Positions 16,964 through 24,128 of a stretch of DNA of 64,000 nucleotides are shown in pieces. The notes beneath the pieces were generated by a model. It had not been told where the DNA came from and did no database searches. It saw only the letters and a program-made list of their open reading frames with translations. Each line of letters starts with the position of its first letter. The first letter of the stretch is position 1. The position numbers and the translations under genes are program-made. The DNA lies in assembly GCA_963763015.1 (NCBI GenBank), contig CAVXML010000009.1, forward strand, positions 434,001 through 498,000, in the 5' to 3' direction. The stretch is from Fodinibacter sp963763015 (GTDB taxonomy: Bacteria > Actinomycetota > Actinomycetes > Actinomycetales > Dermatophilaceae).

Positions 16964-17056
16964 TCGCGGTGCTCCTCGTCGTCGTCGCAGTGAGTCAACC
17001 ACGGCCCGCCGACACCTGTTCCTAGACCCATCGGCCCCCCGGCGCACCGGGGCTCG

Positions 17057-17629
17057 TCAGCCCAGATCGGCGAACAGCGCCTCGTAGTGCCCGGCCATGC
17101 CCTCGTAGTCGGACCACGCGACCGCGGAGACGTCCCCATCACCCTGATCGGCCACGAGCCGGTCGAGGTAGTACTCCCACCCGGGCCCGACGTCGCGGCC
17201 CGTCGCGGTGTCGGGCACCCGCTGCGCGAACGTCAGCGTCGTCACGTCCGCGACCTCCTCGAGGTCGAGCTCGACGTGCCATCGTCCACCGGCCGAGGGG
17301 CCCGAGTCCCAGCTCACCACGAGGCGCCGTGGCGGGTCGCACTCGTGCACGGTGACGTGCTCGTCCTCGACGTCCTCACCCTCCGCGGTCATCCGGAACA
17401 GCACCTGGCCGGATGCCGGGTCCCCGGTCCACGTCCCGATCCACCGACCCAGGCGCTGGGACTCCGTGACTGCGGCCCACACGTCCTCGACCGGGGCGCG
17501 GAAGGTGCGCTCGATGACGAGGGTGGCGCCGGCATCTCGTTCCTCCCGACGGCCGACCGCTCGCGGCCGGGACCCTGCGGTGCTGGGGGTGGTGTCGCCT
17601 CTGCTCATCCCGTCCTCCTCGGTGCTCAT
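17057..17629 (-). CDS. SRPBCC (AHSA1-like) protein
   Basis: 190 aa. From about residue 36 a helix-grip domain: LVIERTFRAPVEDVWAAVTE, the strand VLFRMTAEGEDVEDEHVTV, DPPRRLVVSWDSG and a long C-terminal helix with YYLDRLVAD. This is the AHSA1/START-like fold, which binds hydrophobic ligands. In many bacteria such a gene follows an ArsR-type regulator, as here with a 4-base ATGA overlap (knowledge). It probably acts with that regulator or on its signal. The first 35 residues are low in structure and not conserved in type. Confidence 0.8.
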   Translation of the reverse strand: MSTEEDGMSRGDTTPSTAGSRPRAVGRREERDAGATLVIERTFRAPVEDVWAAVTESQRLGRWIGTWTGDPASGQVLFRMTAEGEDVEDEHVTVHECDPPRRLVVSWDSGPSAGGRWHVELDLEEVADVTTLTFAQRVPDTATGRDVGPGWEYYLDRLVADQGDGDVSAVAWSDYEGMAGHYEALFADLG

Positions 17630-18024
17630 GCGGTCTCCCCGGTCGCTCGGTGTGGGTTGGGTACGGATCCGGAACCCTCGGCGGCGCGGTGGTCACGGCC
17701 CGTGCGCCGCACCTCCAGGTCGAGGGCGGCGAAGTGGGCGGCGCTGACGAGCGGTCGCGGCACCGCCGGGCCCGCCGTCGCCAGCTCGGTCAGGAACGCC
17801 GCGACGGCGTCGAGTGACCCAGGGACGATCCAGTAGTGACGCTCGCGGCCGAGGTCGTCGGCCGCGACGAGCCCGGCATCCGAGAGCACCCGCAGGTGCT
17901 TGCTCACGGCCGGCCGGCTGATCGGGCGCCCGGAGGCCAGGTCGACGACGCGAGTGGTGCCGGTGGCGAGGGCCCTCAAGAGGTCCCTTCGCACCGGATC
18001 GCCGATGGCCCTGAAGACGTCCAT
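17626..18024 (-). CDS. ArsR family winged-helix repressor
   Basis: 132 aa. The helix-turn-helix spans about residues 10-70: FRAIGDPVRRDLLRALATG, then RPISRPAVSKHLRVLSDAGLV as recognition helix, and the wing DDLGRERHYWIV. No Cys pair of the metal-sensing ArsR group is present. It therefore belongs to the metal-independent group that sits with SRPBCC genes. The first gene of a two-gene operon. A perfect palindrome GGTAAC-N6-GTTACC starts 8 bases upstream of ATG and overlaps the likely -10, consistent with autorepression. Confidence 0.88.
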   Translation of the reverse strand: MDVFRAIGDPVRRDLLRALATGTTRVVDLASGRPISRPAVSKHLRVLSDAGLVAADDLGRERHYWIVPGSLDAVAAFLTELATAGPAVPRPLVSAAHFAALDLEVRRTGRDHRAAEGSGSVPNPHRATGETA

Positions 18025-18030
18025 GACCCA

Positions 18031-18036
18031 AAGGTA
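18031..18036 (-). promoter_or_regulatory. Candidate -10 box of the arsR gene (leaderless)
   Basis: TACCTT on the minus strand with six bases to the ATG at 18024. It overlaps the left half of the palindrome at 18033-18050. Confidence 0.45.
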
Positions 18037-18050
18037 ACTGCATGGTTACC
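18033..18050. promoter_or_regulatory. Palindromic operator candidate of the ArsR-type regulator
   Basis: GGTAAC, six bases, GTTACC: a perfect inverted repeat just upstream of arsR. An A/T-containing palindrome stands out in this GC-rich DNA. Its position over the -10 suggests repression of the arsR-SRPBCC operon. Confidence 0.55.
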
Positions 18051-18130
18051 ATTCTGTCGAGGGCAGACCCGGGCCTGGGCGGCGAAGGTGACGGTCAGCC
18101 CAATCGCCGACCGACGTCTGCGACGGCCCC

Positions 18131-18136
18131 TAGGGT
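18131..18136 (+). promoter_or_regulatory. Candidate -10 box of the WS/DGAT gene
   Basis: TAGGGT, 25 bases before the ATG at 18162. Here a leader with a GAAGGAG ribosome binding site follows. Confidence 0.35.
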
Positions 18137-18161
18137 GGGACGAGACCCACGAAGGAGCCCC

Positions 18162-19583
18162 ATGCCCGCGGCGCAGCGCAGACCCATCGCTCCGCTGGAC
18201 GCCATCTGGCTCGTCATGGACCGGCCCCACAACCTCATGGTCATCGTCTCCGTGATGTTCCTGCGCGAGGTCCCGGACTGGGACGAGGTCACCCGCCTCC
18301 TCGAGGACCGGGTCGTCGGCCCCTACCCCGTCTTCCGGCAGAGGGTCGAGGGGGTCGGCTTCGGCGCGCGGCCGCACTGGGTCGACGACGACGACTTCGA
18401 CATCGACCGGCACCTGCACCGGGTGACCCTGCCCGCTCCGGGTGACGACGCGGCGCTGCAGCGCTACATGGAACAGCACATCTCCACCCCCCTCGACCGC
18501 TCCCACCCGCTGTGGGAGATGCACTTCGTCGACGGGCACGGCCAGGGATCCGCCATCGTCTGCCGCACCCACCACGCCCTCGCCGACGGGCTGGCCCTCG
18601 GCCGGGTGCTCCTCTCCCTGACCGACGACGGGGACGCCGGCTCCGGCGCTCGGGTGTCCTCGGCGGCCTCCGGTGGTGCCGGCGCCGGAGCCACCGCCGA
18701 CGGGGCCGCCGACCGGCGTGGCACGGCATCCAGCGCGCTGGACCTCGTGCGCGGCGCCACGACACGGGTCGTGCGCCTGGGCACCCTCGACGGACTGCGC
18801 GACGCCGCCCGCCTGGCGATGCGCACCACTCAGGTGCTCGAGGACCTGATCCTCGGCCACAACCCGGAGAACCCGCTGTCCGGTGAGCCGGCACCGGAGA
18901 AGCGGATCGCCTGGACAGGCCCGCTGCCGCTCGAGGGGCCGAAGGCGATCGGCCGCCTCGCCGGGGCCACGATCAACGACGTGCTGCTGAGCGCGATGGC
19001 CGCCGCGCTGCGCCGGTACCAGGAGGACGACGACGTCGAGCCGGTCGACCTCATCACGATGGTCCCGGTGAACCTCCGGGACCTCGACTCCCCGTTGCCT
19101 CCGGAGCTCGGCAACGAGTTCACCCTCATCTACTTCCGGTACCCGAGCGCCACCCCCGCACCCCTCGCCCGCCTGTCCGAGACCAAGCGCAGGATGGACT
19201 GGCTCAAGGGGTCCCCGGAGATCGCGCTCACCCACCTGCTCATGGACGTCATCGGACGCGCCGGCCTCGGACGGCCGGTCATCGACTTCTTCGCCGACAA
19301 GGCGATCGGCGTCACGACGAACGTCATCGGCCCTCGCGAGCCCCGGCTCCTGGCCGGCGTGCCGCTGGAGGGAGTCCTGGGCTGGGTGCCCGGCTCCGGC
19401 TCGCACACCGTGGGGGTCTGCATCTTCACGTACGCCGGGACCGTGCGGGTCGGTGTCGTCACCGATGCGACCCAGGTGCCGGACCCCGGGAGGCTCGTGG
19501 CCGCCTTCGAGGAGGAGCTGGACCTCCTCGTCTCGCTCAGCACGCCGCGAGGGCGGCGGAAGGGCAGGAAGCGTGCCGACTGA
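18162..19583 (+). CDS. Wax ester synthase / diacylglycerol acyltransferase (WS/DGAT)
   Basis: Transfers an acyl group from acyl-CoA to diacylglycerol or a fatty alcohol to make storage lipid. 473 aa, the usual family size. The active-site motif HHALADG (HHxxxDG, about residues 137-143) is intact. The N-terminus APLDAIWLVMDRPHN is family-typical, as are DRSHPLWEMHFVDG, INDVLLSAMAAALRRY and the C-terminal NVIGPREP. RBS GAAGGAG sits 4 bases before the ATG at 18162; the open frame begins 120 bases earlier without support. A 65-residue linker rich in Ala/Gly separates the two halves. It overlaps the next gene by 11 bases. Confidence 0.9.
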   Translation: MPAAQRRPIAPLDAIWLVMDRPHNLMVIVSVMFLREVPDWDEVTRLLEDRVVGPYPVFRQRVEGVGFGARPHWVDDDDFDIDRHLHRVTLPAPGDDAALQRYMEQHISTPLDRSHPLWEMHFVDGHGQGSAIVCRTHHALADGLALGRVLLSLTDDGDAGSGARVSSAASGGAGAGATADGAADRRGTASSALDLVRGATTRVVRLGTLDGLRDAARLAMRTTQVLEDLILGHNPENPLSGEPAPEKRIAWTGPLPLEGPKAIGRLAGATINDVLLSAMAAALRRYQEDDDVEPVDLITMVPVNLRDLDSPLPPELGNEFTLIYFRYPSATPAPLARLSETKRRMDWLKGSPEIALTHLLMDVIGRAGLGRPVIDFFADKAIGVTTNVIGPREPRLLAGVPLEGVLGWVPGSGSHTVGVCIFTYAGTVRVGVVTDATQVPDPGRLVAAFEEELDLLVSLSTPRGRRKGRKRAD

Positions 19584-20019
19584 CACCGCCCGGGCGGAGC
19601 TGCGGATCGAGGTCCCCACCGCCGAGGTGCTGGCGACGATCCACGACGTGGCCTCCCAGCCGGAGTGGATCCCCGAGATCCGCGAGGTCGAGGTGCTGGA
19701 GGTCTCCGAGGAGGGGCTGCCACTGCGTGCCGCTGTCGCGGCGGCGACGGCCGTCGGCACGGACCGCTACACGCTCGCCTACGAGCACCGGGACGACGGC
19801 ATCCGCTGGGTCCTGGAGAGCGGTCGACTCCAGACGGCGCAGGTCGGCGTCCTGACGGCGGTACCGGCCGAGGAGGGTGAAGCCGCCACGCTCGCCGGCT
19901 ACGAGCTCACCATCGACCACCCGCTGCCACTACCCGGGTTCGTCCGCTCGCGGGTCATCAGGGGCCTGGTCACGGGAACGCTCGAAGGGCTCCGTAAGCA
20001 CCTCGAGCCGGCCGGCTGA
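19573..20019 (+). CDS. SRPBCC family (START-like / polyketide cyclase) protein
   Basis: 148 aa helix-grip protein. Core segments: ELRIEVPTAEVLATIHDVAS, WIPEIREVEVLEVSEEGLP, RYTLAYEHRDDGIRWVLES and a C-terminal amphipathic helix LVTGTLEGLRKHLEP. Mycobacterial relatives are annotated as polyketide cyclase/dehydrase or lipid transport domain proteins. The GTG start lies inside the WS/DGAT gene (11-base overlap) with AGGA just upstream, so translation is coupled. It probably handles a lipid in the same pathway (inference). Confidence 0.8.
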   Translation: MPTDTARAELRIEVPTAEVLATIHDVASQPEWIPEIREVEVLEVSEEGLPLRAAVAAATAVGTDRYTLAYEHRDDGIRWVLESGRLQTAQVGVLTAVPAEEGEAATLAGYELTIDHPLPLPGFVRSRVIRGLVTGTLEGLRKHLEPAG

Positions 20020-20064
20020 CGCCGCCCCTGGAGGCTGTCGTGGACGCTGTCGTCGCGCCCGCCG

Positions 20065-21663
20065 TCAGGCCAGGGTGACGAGGTCGCGGTAGTCGGCGCT
20101 GAAGAGGTCCTCGACGCCGTCAGGCAGGAGGAGGATGCGCTCGGGCTCGAGGGCGTCGACGGCACCCTCGTCGTGGGTGACGAGCACGACCGCGCCCTCG
20201 TAGGTGCGCAGGGCGCCGAGGATCTCCTCACGCGACGCCGGGTCGAGGTTGTTCGTCGGCTCGTCCAGCAGCAGGACGTTCGCCGACGACACGACGAGCA
20301 GCGCGAGTGACAGACGCGTCTTCTCGCCGCCGGAGAGCACGCCGGCCGGCTTCTGCACGTCGTCACCGCTGAAGAGGAAGGAGCCCAGCACCTTGCGGAC
20401 GTCGGTCTCCCCGAGGTCCGGCGCGGCCGACTTCATGTTCTCGAGGACCGTTCGCTCGACGTCGAGGTTCTCGTGCTCCTGCGCGTAGTAGCCGAGCTTG
20501 AGGCCGTGGCCGGGTTCCACCTCGCCCGTGTCGGGGTCGTCGACGCCCGCCAGCATGCGCAGCAGGGTCGTCTTCCCGGCACCGTTGAGACCGAGGACCA
20601 CGACGCGAGAGCCGCGGTCGATCGCGAGGTCGACGTCGGTGAAGACCTCCTGGGAGCCGTACGAGCGCGACAGGCCGGTCGCCCGCAGCGGGGTGCGGCC
20701 GCAGGGCGCCGGCTTGGGGAAGCGCAGCCTGGCGACCTTGTCGTGCGCCCGCTCCGCCTCGAGCCCGGAGAGCAGGCGCTCGGCGCGCCGCGCCATGTTC
20801 TGGGCGGCGACCGTCTTGGTTGCCTTCGCCCGCATCTTGTCGGCCTGCGCCATGAGCACCGACGCCTTCTTCTCGGCGTTGGCTCGCTCTCGCCGGCGGC
20901 GTCGCTCGTCGGTCTCCCGTTGTTGCAGGTACGCCCTCCACCCGAGGCTGTACTGGTCGAGCTCACCGCGGTTGGCGTCGAGGTGGAACACCTTGTTCAC
21001 CACGGCGTCGAGGAGGTCGATGTCGTGCGAGATGACGACGAGCCCGCCCTTGTATCCCCGGAGGTGGTCACGCAGCCAGGTGATGGAGTCGGCGTCGAGG
21101 TGGTTCGTCGGCTCGTCGAGCAGCAGGGTCTCCGCGCCGGAGAAGAGGATGCGCGCGAGCTCGATGCGGCGTCGCTGGCCACCCGAGAGCGTCCCCAGCG
21201 TCTGGCCGAGCACCCGCTCGTCCAGACCCAGTGCACCCGCGATGGCTGCGGCCTCGGACTCCGCTGCATACCCCCCCGCCGCCGTGAACTCGGCGTCGAG
21301 CCTGGTGTAGCGGCGCATCGCCCGCTCCTGCCGCTCCCCCACCTCGGCGCCCATCGCGACCTCCGCGGCCCGCAGGTCGCCGACGATCGAGTCCAGGCCG
21401 CGGGCCGAGAGGACGCGGTCGCGGGCGGTGACGTGGAGGTCGACCCCGCGGGGGTCCTGCGGGAGGTAGCCGACCTCGCCGGTGCGGGTGATGGTCCCCG
21501 CGGCCGGCTGGGTGACCCCGGCCAGGGCCTTGGTGAGGGTGGTCTTGCCTGCGCCGTTGCGGCCCACGAGCCCGACGCGGTCACCGGGTGCCACCCGGAA
21601 GCTGGCCGCGTCGAGGAGCAGCCGCGACCCCGCGCGCAGCTCCACGGAGACAGCGGTGATCAC
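20065..21663 (-). CDS. ABC-F family ATPase
   Basis: 532 aa with two ATPase domains in tandem and no membrane segment. First domain: GRNGAGKTT, LSGGQRRR, LLLDEPTNHLD. Second: GLNGAGKTT, LSGGEKTR, LLLDEPTNNLD. Between them is a charged linker (RETDERRRRRERANAEKKAS) that in ABC-F proteins reaches into the ribosomal P/E site (knowledge). A translation factor or antibiotic-protection role is possible. The M. tuberculosis homologue in the same neighbourhood is Rv1473. Start GTG at 21663 with GAAAGG seven bases upstream. Convergent with the SRPBCC gene. Confidence 0.9.
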   Translation of the reverse strand: MITAVSVELRAGSRLLLDAASFRVAPGDRVGLVGRNGAGKTTLTKALAGVTQPAAGTITRTGEVGYLPQDPRGVDLHVTARDRVLSARGLDSIVGDLRAAEVAMGAEVGERQERAMRRYTRLDAEFTAAGGYAAESEAAAIAGALGLDERVLGQTLGTLSGGQRRRIELARILFSGAETLLLDEPTNHLDADSITWLRDHLRGYKGGLVVISHDIDLLDAVVNKVFHLDANRGELDQYSLGWRAYLQQRETDERRRRRERANAEKKASVLMAQADKMRAKATKTVAAQNMARRAERLLSGLEAERAHDKVARLRFPKPAPCGRTPLRATGLSRSYGSQEVFTDVDLAIDRGSRVVVLGLNGAGKTTLLRMLAGVDDPDTGEVEPGHGLKLGYYAQEHENLDVERTVLENMKSAAPDLGETDVRKVLGSFLFSGDDVQKPAGVLSGGEKTRLSLALLVVSSANVLLLDEPTNNLDPASREEILGALRTYEGAVVLVTHDEGAVDALEPERILLLPDGVEDLFSADYRDLVTLA

Positions 21664-21739
21664 GAAAGGCCTTTCGATGGGGGCGGACGGCGGCGTCAAG
21701 GGCGCTGCGCGGGAGGCACGCCGACGGACGGTCGCCGTC

Positions 21740-21746
21740 TAGTCTA
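21740..21746. promoter_or_regulatory. Overlapping -10 candidates for the ABC-F and metallopeptidase genes
   Basis: The palindromic word CTAGTCTAG contains TAGTCT for the plus-strand gene (start 21794) and TAGACT for the minus-strand gene (start 21663). Both genes would have leaders of about 50-70 bases. No clear -35 on either side. Confidence 0.3.
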
Positions 21747-21793
21747 GGTGCCCCCGCGCACCGCGCGGTCACCACGGCTTCGGAGGCCCCTGC

Positions 21794-22702
21794 ATGAGCT
21801 TCAACGACAACGTCACCCTGGACACCTCCCAGGTGGGCCGCGGCGGCGGCGGCGGGCCCGGCGGCATGGTGGTCGGCGGCGGCATCGGCGGCATCGTGAT
21901 GCTCGTGCTGGCGCTCATCTTCGGCATCAACCCGGGCGACGTGACCGGAAGCGGCTCGTCCTTCGACCAGGAGCAGGTGCAGCCCGCGGGCGACCAGAGT
22001 GGTGACGCCTTCGCCGAGTGCCGCACCGGGGCCGACGCCAACCGGAACACCGAGTGCCGGGTCATCGCCACGGTGAACTCGGTCCAGGCCTTCTGGACGG
22101 ATGAGCTGCCGCGCTACGGCAAGGAGTGGCAGCCCACCGAGACCATCCTCTACCGCGGCTCCGCGCAGTCCGCCTGCGGAACGGCGAGCAACCAGGTGGG
22201 GCCGTTCTACTGCCCCCTCGACAAGCGGGTGTACATCGACGCGGACTTCTTCCAGATCCTCGAGGAGCAGTTCGGCAGCAGCGCCGGTCCGCTGGCGCAG
22301 GAGTACGTGGTCGCGCACGAGTACGGCCACGCCCTCCAGGACCAGCTGGGCCTCCTCGACCGGGCCCAGCAGGACCCGCAGGGTCCGGAGTCGGGTGGCG
22401 TGCGGATCGAGCTGATGGCTGACTGCCTCGCCGGCGTGTGGGTCAACCACGCGACCACGGTCGAGGACGAGGACACCGGCACCCCGTTCCTCAAGCCGCT
22501 CAGCGACCAGGACATCCAGGACGCCCTGTCGGCGGCGGCGGCGGTGGGTGACGACCGCATCCAGGAGAAGACGCAGGGACGGGTGAACCCCGAGAGCTGG
22601 ACCCATGGCTCGGCGGAGGCGCGCCAGCGCTGGTTCCTCCGTGGCTACGAGACCGGCGACCTCAACCAGTGCGACACGTTCGCGGTGCCCTCGGTCAACT
22701 GA
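21794..22702 (+). CDS. Neutral zinc metallopeptidase (YpfJ family)
   Basis: 302 aa. One N-terminal transmembrane helix (VGGGIGGIVMLVLALIFGIN, residues about 33-53) after a Gly-rich stretch, then an extracytoplasmic domain. The metal motif is HEYGH (residues 175-179, the HExxH site) preceded by EYVVA. ESGGVRIELMADCLAGVW gives the third ligand region. Cysteines at about 76, 84, 120 and 130 may form disulfides. This matches the putative neutral zinc metallopeptidase family PF04228. RBS GGAGG lies upstream. The function is unknown. The end is followed by a series of hairpins. Confidence 0.88.
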   Translation: MSFNDNVTLDTSQVGRGGGGGPGGMVVGGGIGGIVMLVLALIFGINPGDVTGSGSSFDQEQVQPAGDQSGDAFAECRTGADANRNTECRVIATVNSVQAFWTDELPRYGKEWQPTETILYRGSAQSACGTASNQVGPFYCPLDKRVYIDADFFQILEEQFGSSAGPLAQEYVVAHEYGHALQDQLGLLDRAQQDPQGPESGGVRIELMADCLAGVWVNHATTVEDEDTGTPFLKPLSDQDIQDALSAAAAVGDDRIQEKTQGRVNPESWTHGSAEARQRWFLRGYETGDLNQCDTFAVPSVN

Positions 22703-22726
22703 CGCGCTCACTCGCGTTCAGCCCCG

Positions 22727-22754
22727 ACCGAGGCTCTGCTAGCAGAGCTTCGGT
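22727..22754. repeat. 28-base near-perfect palindrome
   Basis: ACCGAGGCTCTGCT followed directly by AGCAGAGCTTCGGT: one mismatch per arm, no loop. It is the first of three hairpins in the gap between the convergent metallopeptidase and acVLRF1 genes. The core TCTGCTAGCAGA recurs at 22795. Confidence 0.7.
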
Positions 22755-22760
22755 CCCAAC

Positions 22761-22780
22761 CCACATGGTGCTACCTGTGG
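22761..22780. repeat. Hairpin between the two palindromes
   Basis: CCACA and GGT pair with ACC and TGTGG around the loop GCT, with one bulged T. 20 bases, the middle element of the array. Confidence 0.55.
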
Positions 22781-22783
22781 TTC

Positions 22784-22818
22784 GGCACGCAACTTCTGCT
22801 AGCAGAGGTTCGGGTGCC
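22784..22818. repeat. Second palindrome with core TCTGCTAGCAGA
   Basis: Outer stem GGCAC (22784-22788) with GTGCC (22814-22818), inner arms AACTTCTGCT (22791-22800) and AGCAGAGGTT (22801-22810). It repeats the core of the element at 22727. It may end transcription from both sides or be a copy of a dispersed palindromic repeat. Confidence 0.6.
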
Positions 22819-22827
22819 GGTGGGGCG

Positions 22828-23349
22828 CTACTCGGCGATGGTCACGCGGACCGCGCGGCCCCTGTCGACGGCTCGCTCGAGCACGTCGCGCCGCGGGTCC
22901 GGGAGGTCGTAGAGCTCGCGGCGCGGCAGGTCGCGGAGGCCGGCCAGCCCGGGATGCTCCAGCAGGGTCGCCACGAGCGCCCGGTCGCCACCGAGCACCA
23001 CCCCACCGGGCCGGATGCCGGTGAGCAGCCGCACCGCGTGCTCGGCCGCCGCACCGACGAGCCCGTCGGCCTGGTTGGCCCGACGCCGGGCGAAGCGCTG
23101 CTGGCTCCAGCCACCTGCTGCGGTCCGCGACTGGACGTGTCGGGTGCCCACCTTGTGGGCGGTGAGCCGACCTCCCCGGACCACACCCACGGCATACCCG
23201 CCGCGGCGCACGAGCAGCACGGCGAGCGGGTCGTGCTCGAACCGCTCGACGTGGATCACCCGCTGGGGACCGTCGGGGTTGTTGCCGGCGAACCGCTCCA
23301 GCCAGCCGTCGAGCCGCTCCGGGGCGACCTCGACGACGCGGCTGGTCAC
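22828..23349 (-). CDS. acVLRF1 family peptidyl-tRNA hydrolase (Vms1-like release factor)
   Basis: 173 aa. The release-factor-like loop GWSQQRFARRRANQ (about residues 80-93) holds the GxSQQR signature with the catalytic Gln of Vms1/ANKZF1-type peptidyl-tRNA hydrolases. Before it lies a VLRF1 core (AVLLVRRGGYAVGVVRGG, TRHVQSRTAAGG); after it AAEHAVRLLTGIRPGGVVLGGDR. Actinobacterial members, called acVLRF1, bind ribosomes and can free stalled nascent chains (knowledge). It lies just downstream of the suf operon and is separated from sufT by 9 bases, so it may be the last gene of that operon. No clear independent promoter. Confidence 0.85.
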   Translation of the reverse strand: MTSRVVEVAPERLDGWLERFAGNNPDGPQRVIHVERFEHDPLAVLLVRRGGYAVGVVRGGRLTAHKVGTRHVQSRTAAGGWSQQRFARRRANQADGLVGAAAEHAVRLLTGIRPGGVVLGGDRALVATLLEHPGLAGLRDLPRRELYDLPDPRRDVLERAVDRGRAVRVTIAE

Positions 23350-23358
23350 GAGGGCCGG

Positions 23359-23685
23359 TCAGATGTTGAAGCCGAGGGCCCGAAGCTGCTCGCGGCCGTC
23401 GTCGGTGATCTTGTCGGGGCCCCACGGCGGCATCCACACCCAGTTCACGCGGTAGGAGGCGACGAGCCCCTCCAGCGACTGGGCCGTCTGGTCCTCGATG
23501 ACGTCGGTGAGCGGACAGGCCGCCGAGGTCAGGGTCATGTCGATGACGGCGTGGTTCTGGCCGTCGACGGTGATGCCGTAGACGAGGCCGAGGTCGACGA
23601 CGTTGATGCCGAGCTCGGGGTCGACGACGTCGCGCAGGGCCTCCTCGACGTCGGCCACGTTGGCGGGGGTGCTGGTCTGGGTCAT
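23359..23685 (-). CDS. sufT: Metal-sulfur cluster assembly factor (SufT/DUF59)
   Basis: 108 aa MIP18-like (DUF59) domain: VEEALRDVVDPELGINVVDLGLVYGI and MTLTSAACPLTDVIEDQ with the conserved Cys, then a C-terminal half FVNW-like WVWMPPWGPDKITDDGREQLRALGF. Such proteins help maturation or transfer of Fe-S clusters. ATG at 23685 overlaps the sufU stop by 4 bases and has GAAGGAG upstream. The homologue in the mycobacterial suf cluster is Rv1466 (knowledge). The last suf gene here. Confidence 0.92.
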   Translation of the reverse strand: MTQTSTPANVADVEEALRDVVDPELGINVVDLGLVYGITVDGQNHAVIDMTLTSAACPLTDVIEDQTAQSLEGLVASYRVNWVWMPPWGPDKITDDGREQLRALGFNI

Positions 23686-24128
23686 CGTGAAGCTCCTTCG
23701 GCACGGTGCAGGGCATCGGTGAACGCCATCCACGACAGCAGGGCGCACTTGACGCGCGCGGGGTACTTGGCGACGCCGGCGAGCGCGACGGCGTCTCCGA
23801 TCCGCTCCTCGTCGCCCGGGTCCTCACCCTTGCTCGTGAGCATCGAGCGGATGGCCTCGACGGTCTCCCGAGCGTGCGCGACGGAGCCGCCGGTGATCTC
23901 CTCGGCGAGCATCGAGGCCGAGGCGACGCTGATCGAACAGCCCATCGCGTCGTAGGACACGTCCTCGACGACGGCGTCGTCCCCCCGGCCCGCGACGTGC
24001 ACCCGCAGGGTCACCTCGTCGCCACACGTGGGGTTGACGTGGTGCGCCTCGGCCTCGAACGGCTCCCGGAGCCCCGCGCGGACGGGGCGCTTGGAGTGCT
24101 CGAGAATGAGCTCCTGGTAGAGGTCCAT
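23682..24128 (-). CDS. sufU: Fe-S assembly sulfur acceptor SufU
   Basis: 148 aa IscU-like protein. MDLYQELILEHSKRP is the usual SufU N-terminus. Three ligand cysteines are in NPTCGDEV, AMGCSIS and RVKCALLSW. SufU takes persulfide sulfur from SufS and is zinc-bound in Gram-positives (knowledge). The SufU-specific insert before the last Cys (SKGEDPGDEER) is present. The start ATG shares one base with the sufS TGA. Confidence 0.94.
   Translation of the reverse strand: MDLYQELILEHSKRPVRAGLREPFEAEAHHVNPTCGDEVTLRVHVAGRGDDAVVEDVSYDAMGCSISVASASMLAEEITGGSVAHARETVEAIRSMLTSKGEDPGDEERIGDAVALAGVAKYPARVKCALLSWMAFTDALHRAEGASR

Noticed and set aside
18042..18161. Upstream extension of the WS/DGAT reading frame
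   Set aside because: No ribosome site or conserved residues. It runs over the arsR operator, and GAAGGAG marks ATG 18162.
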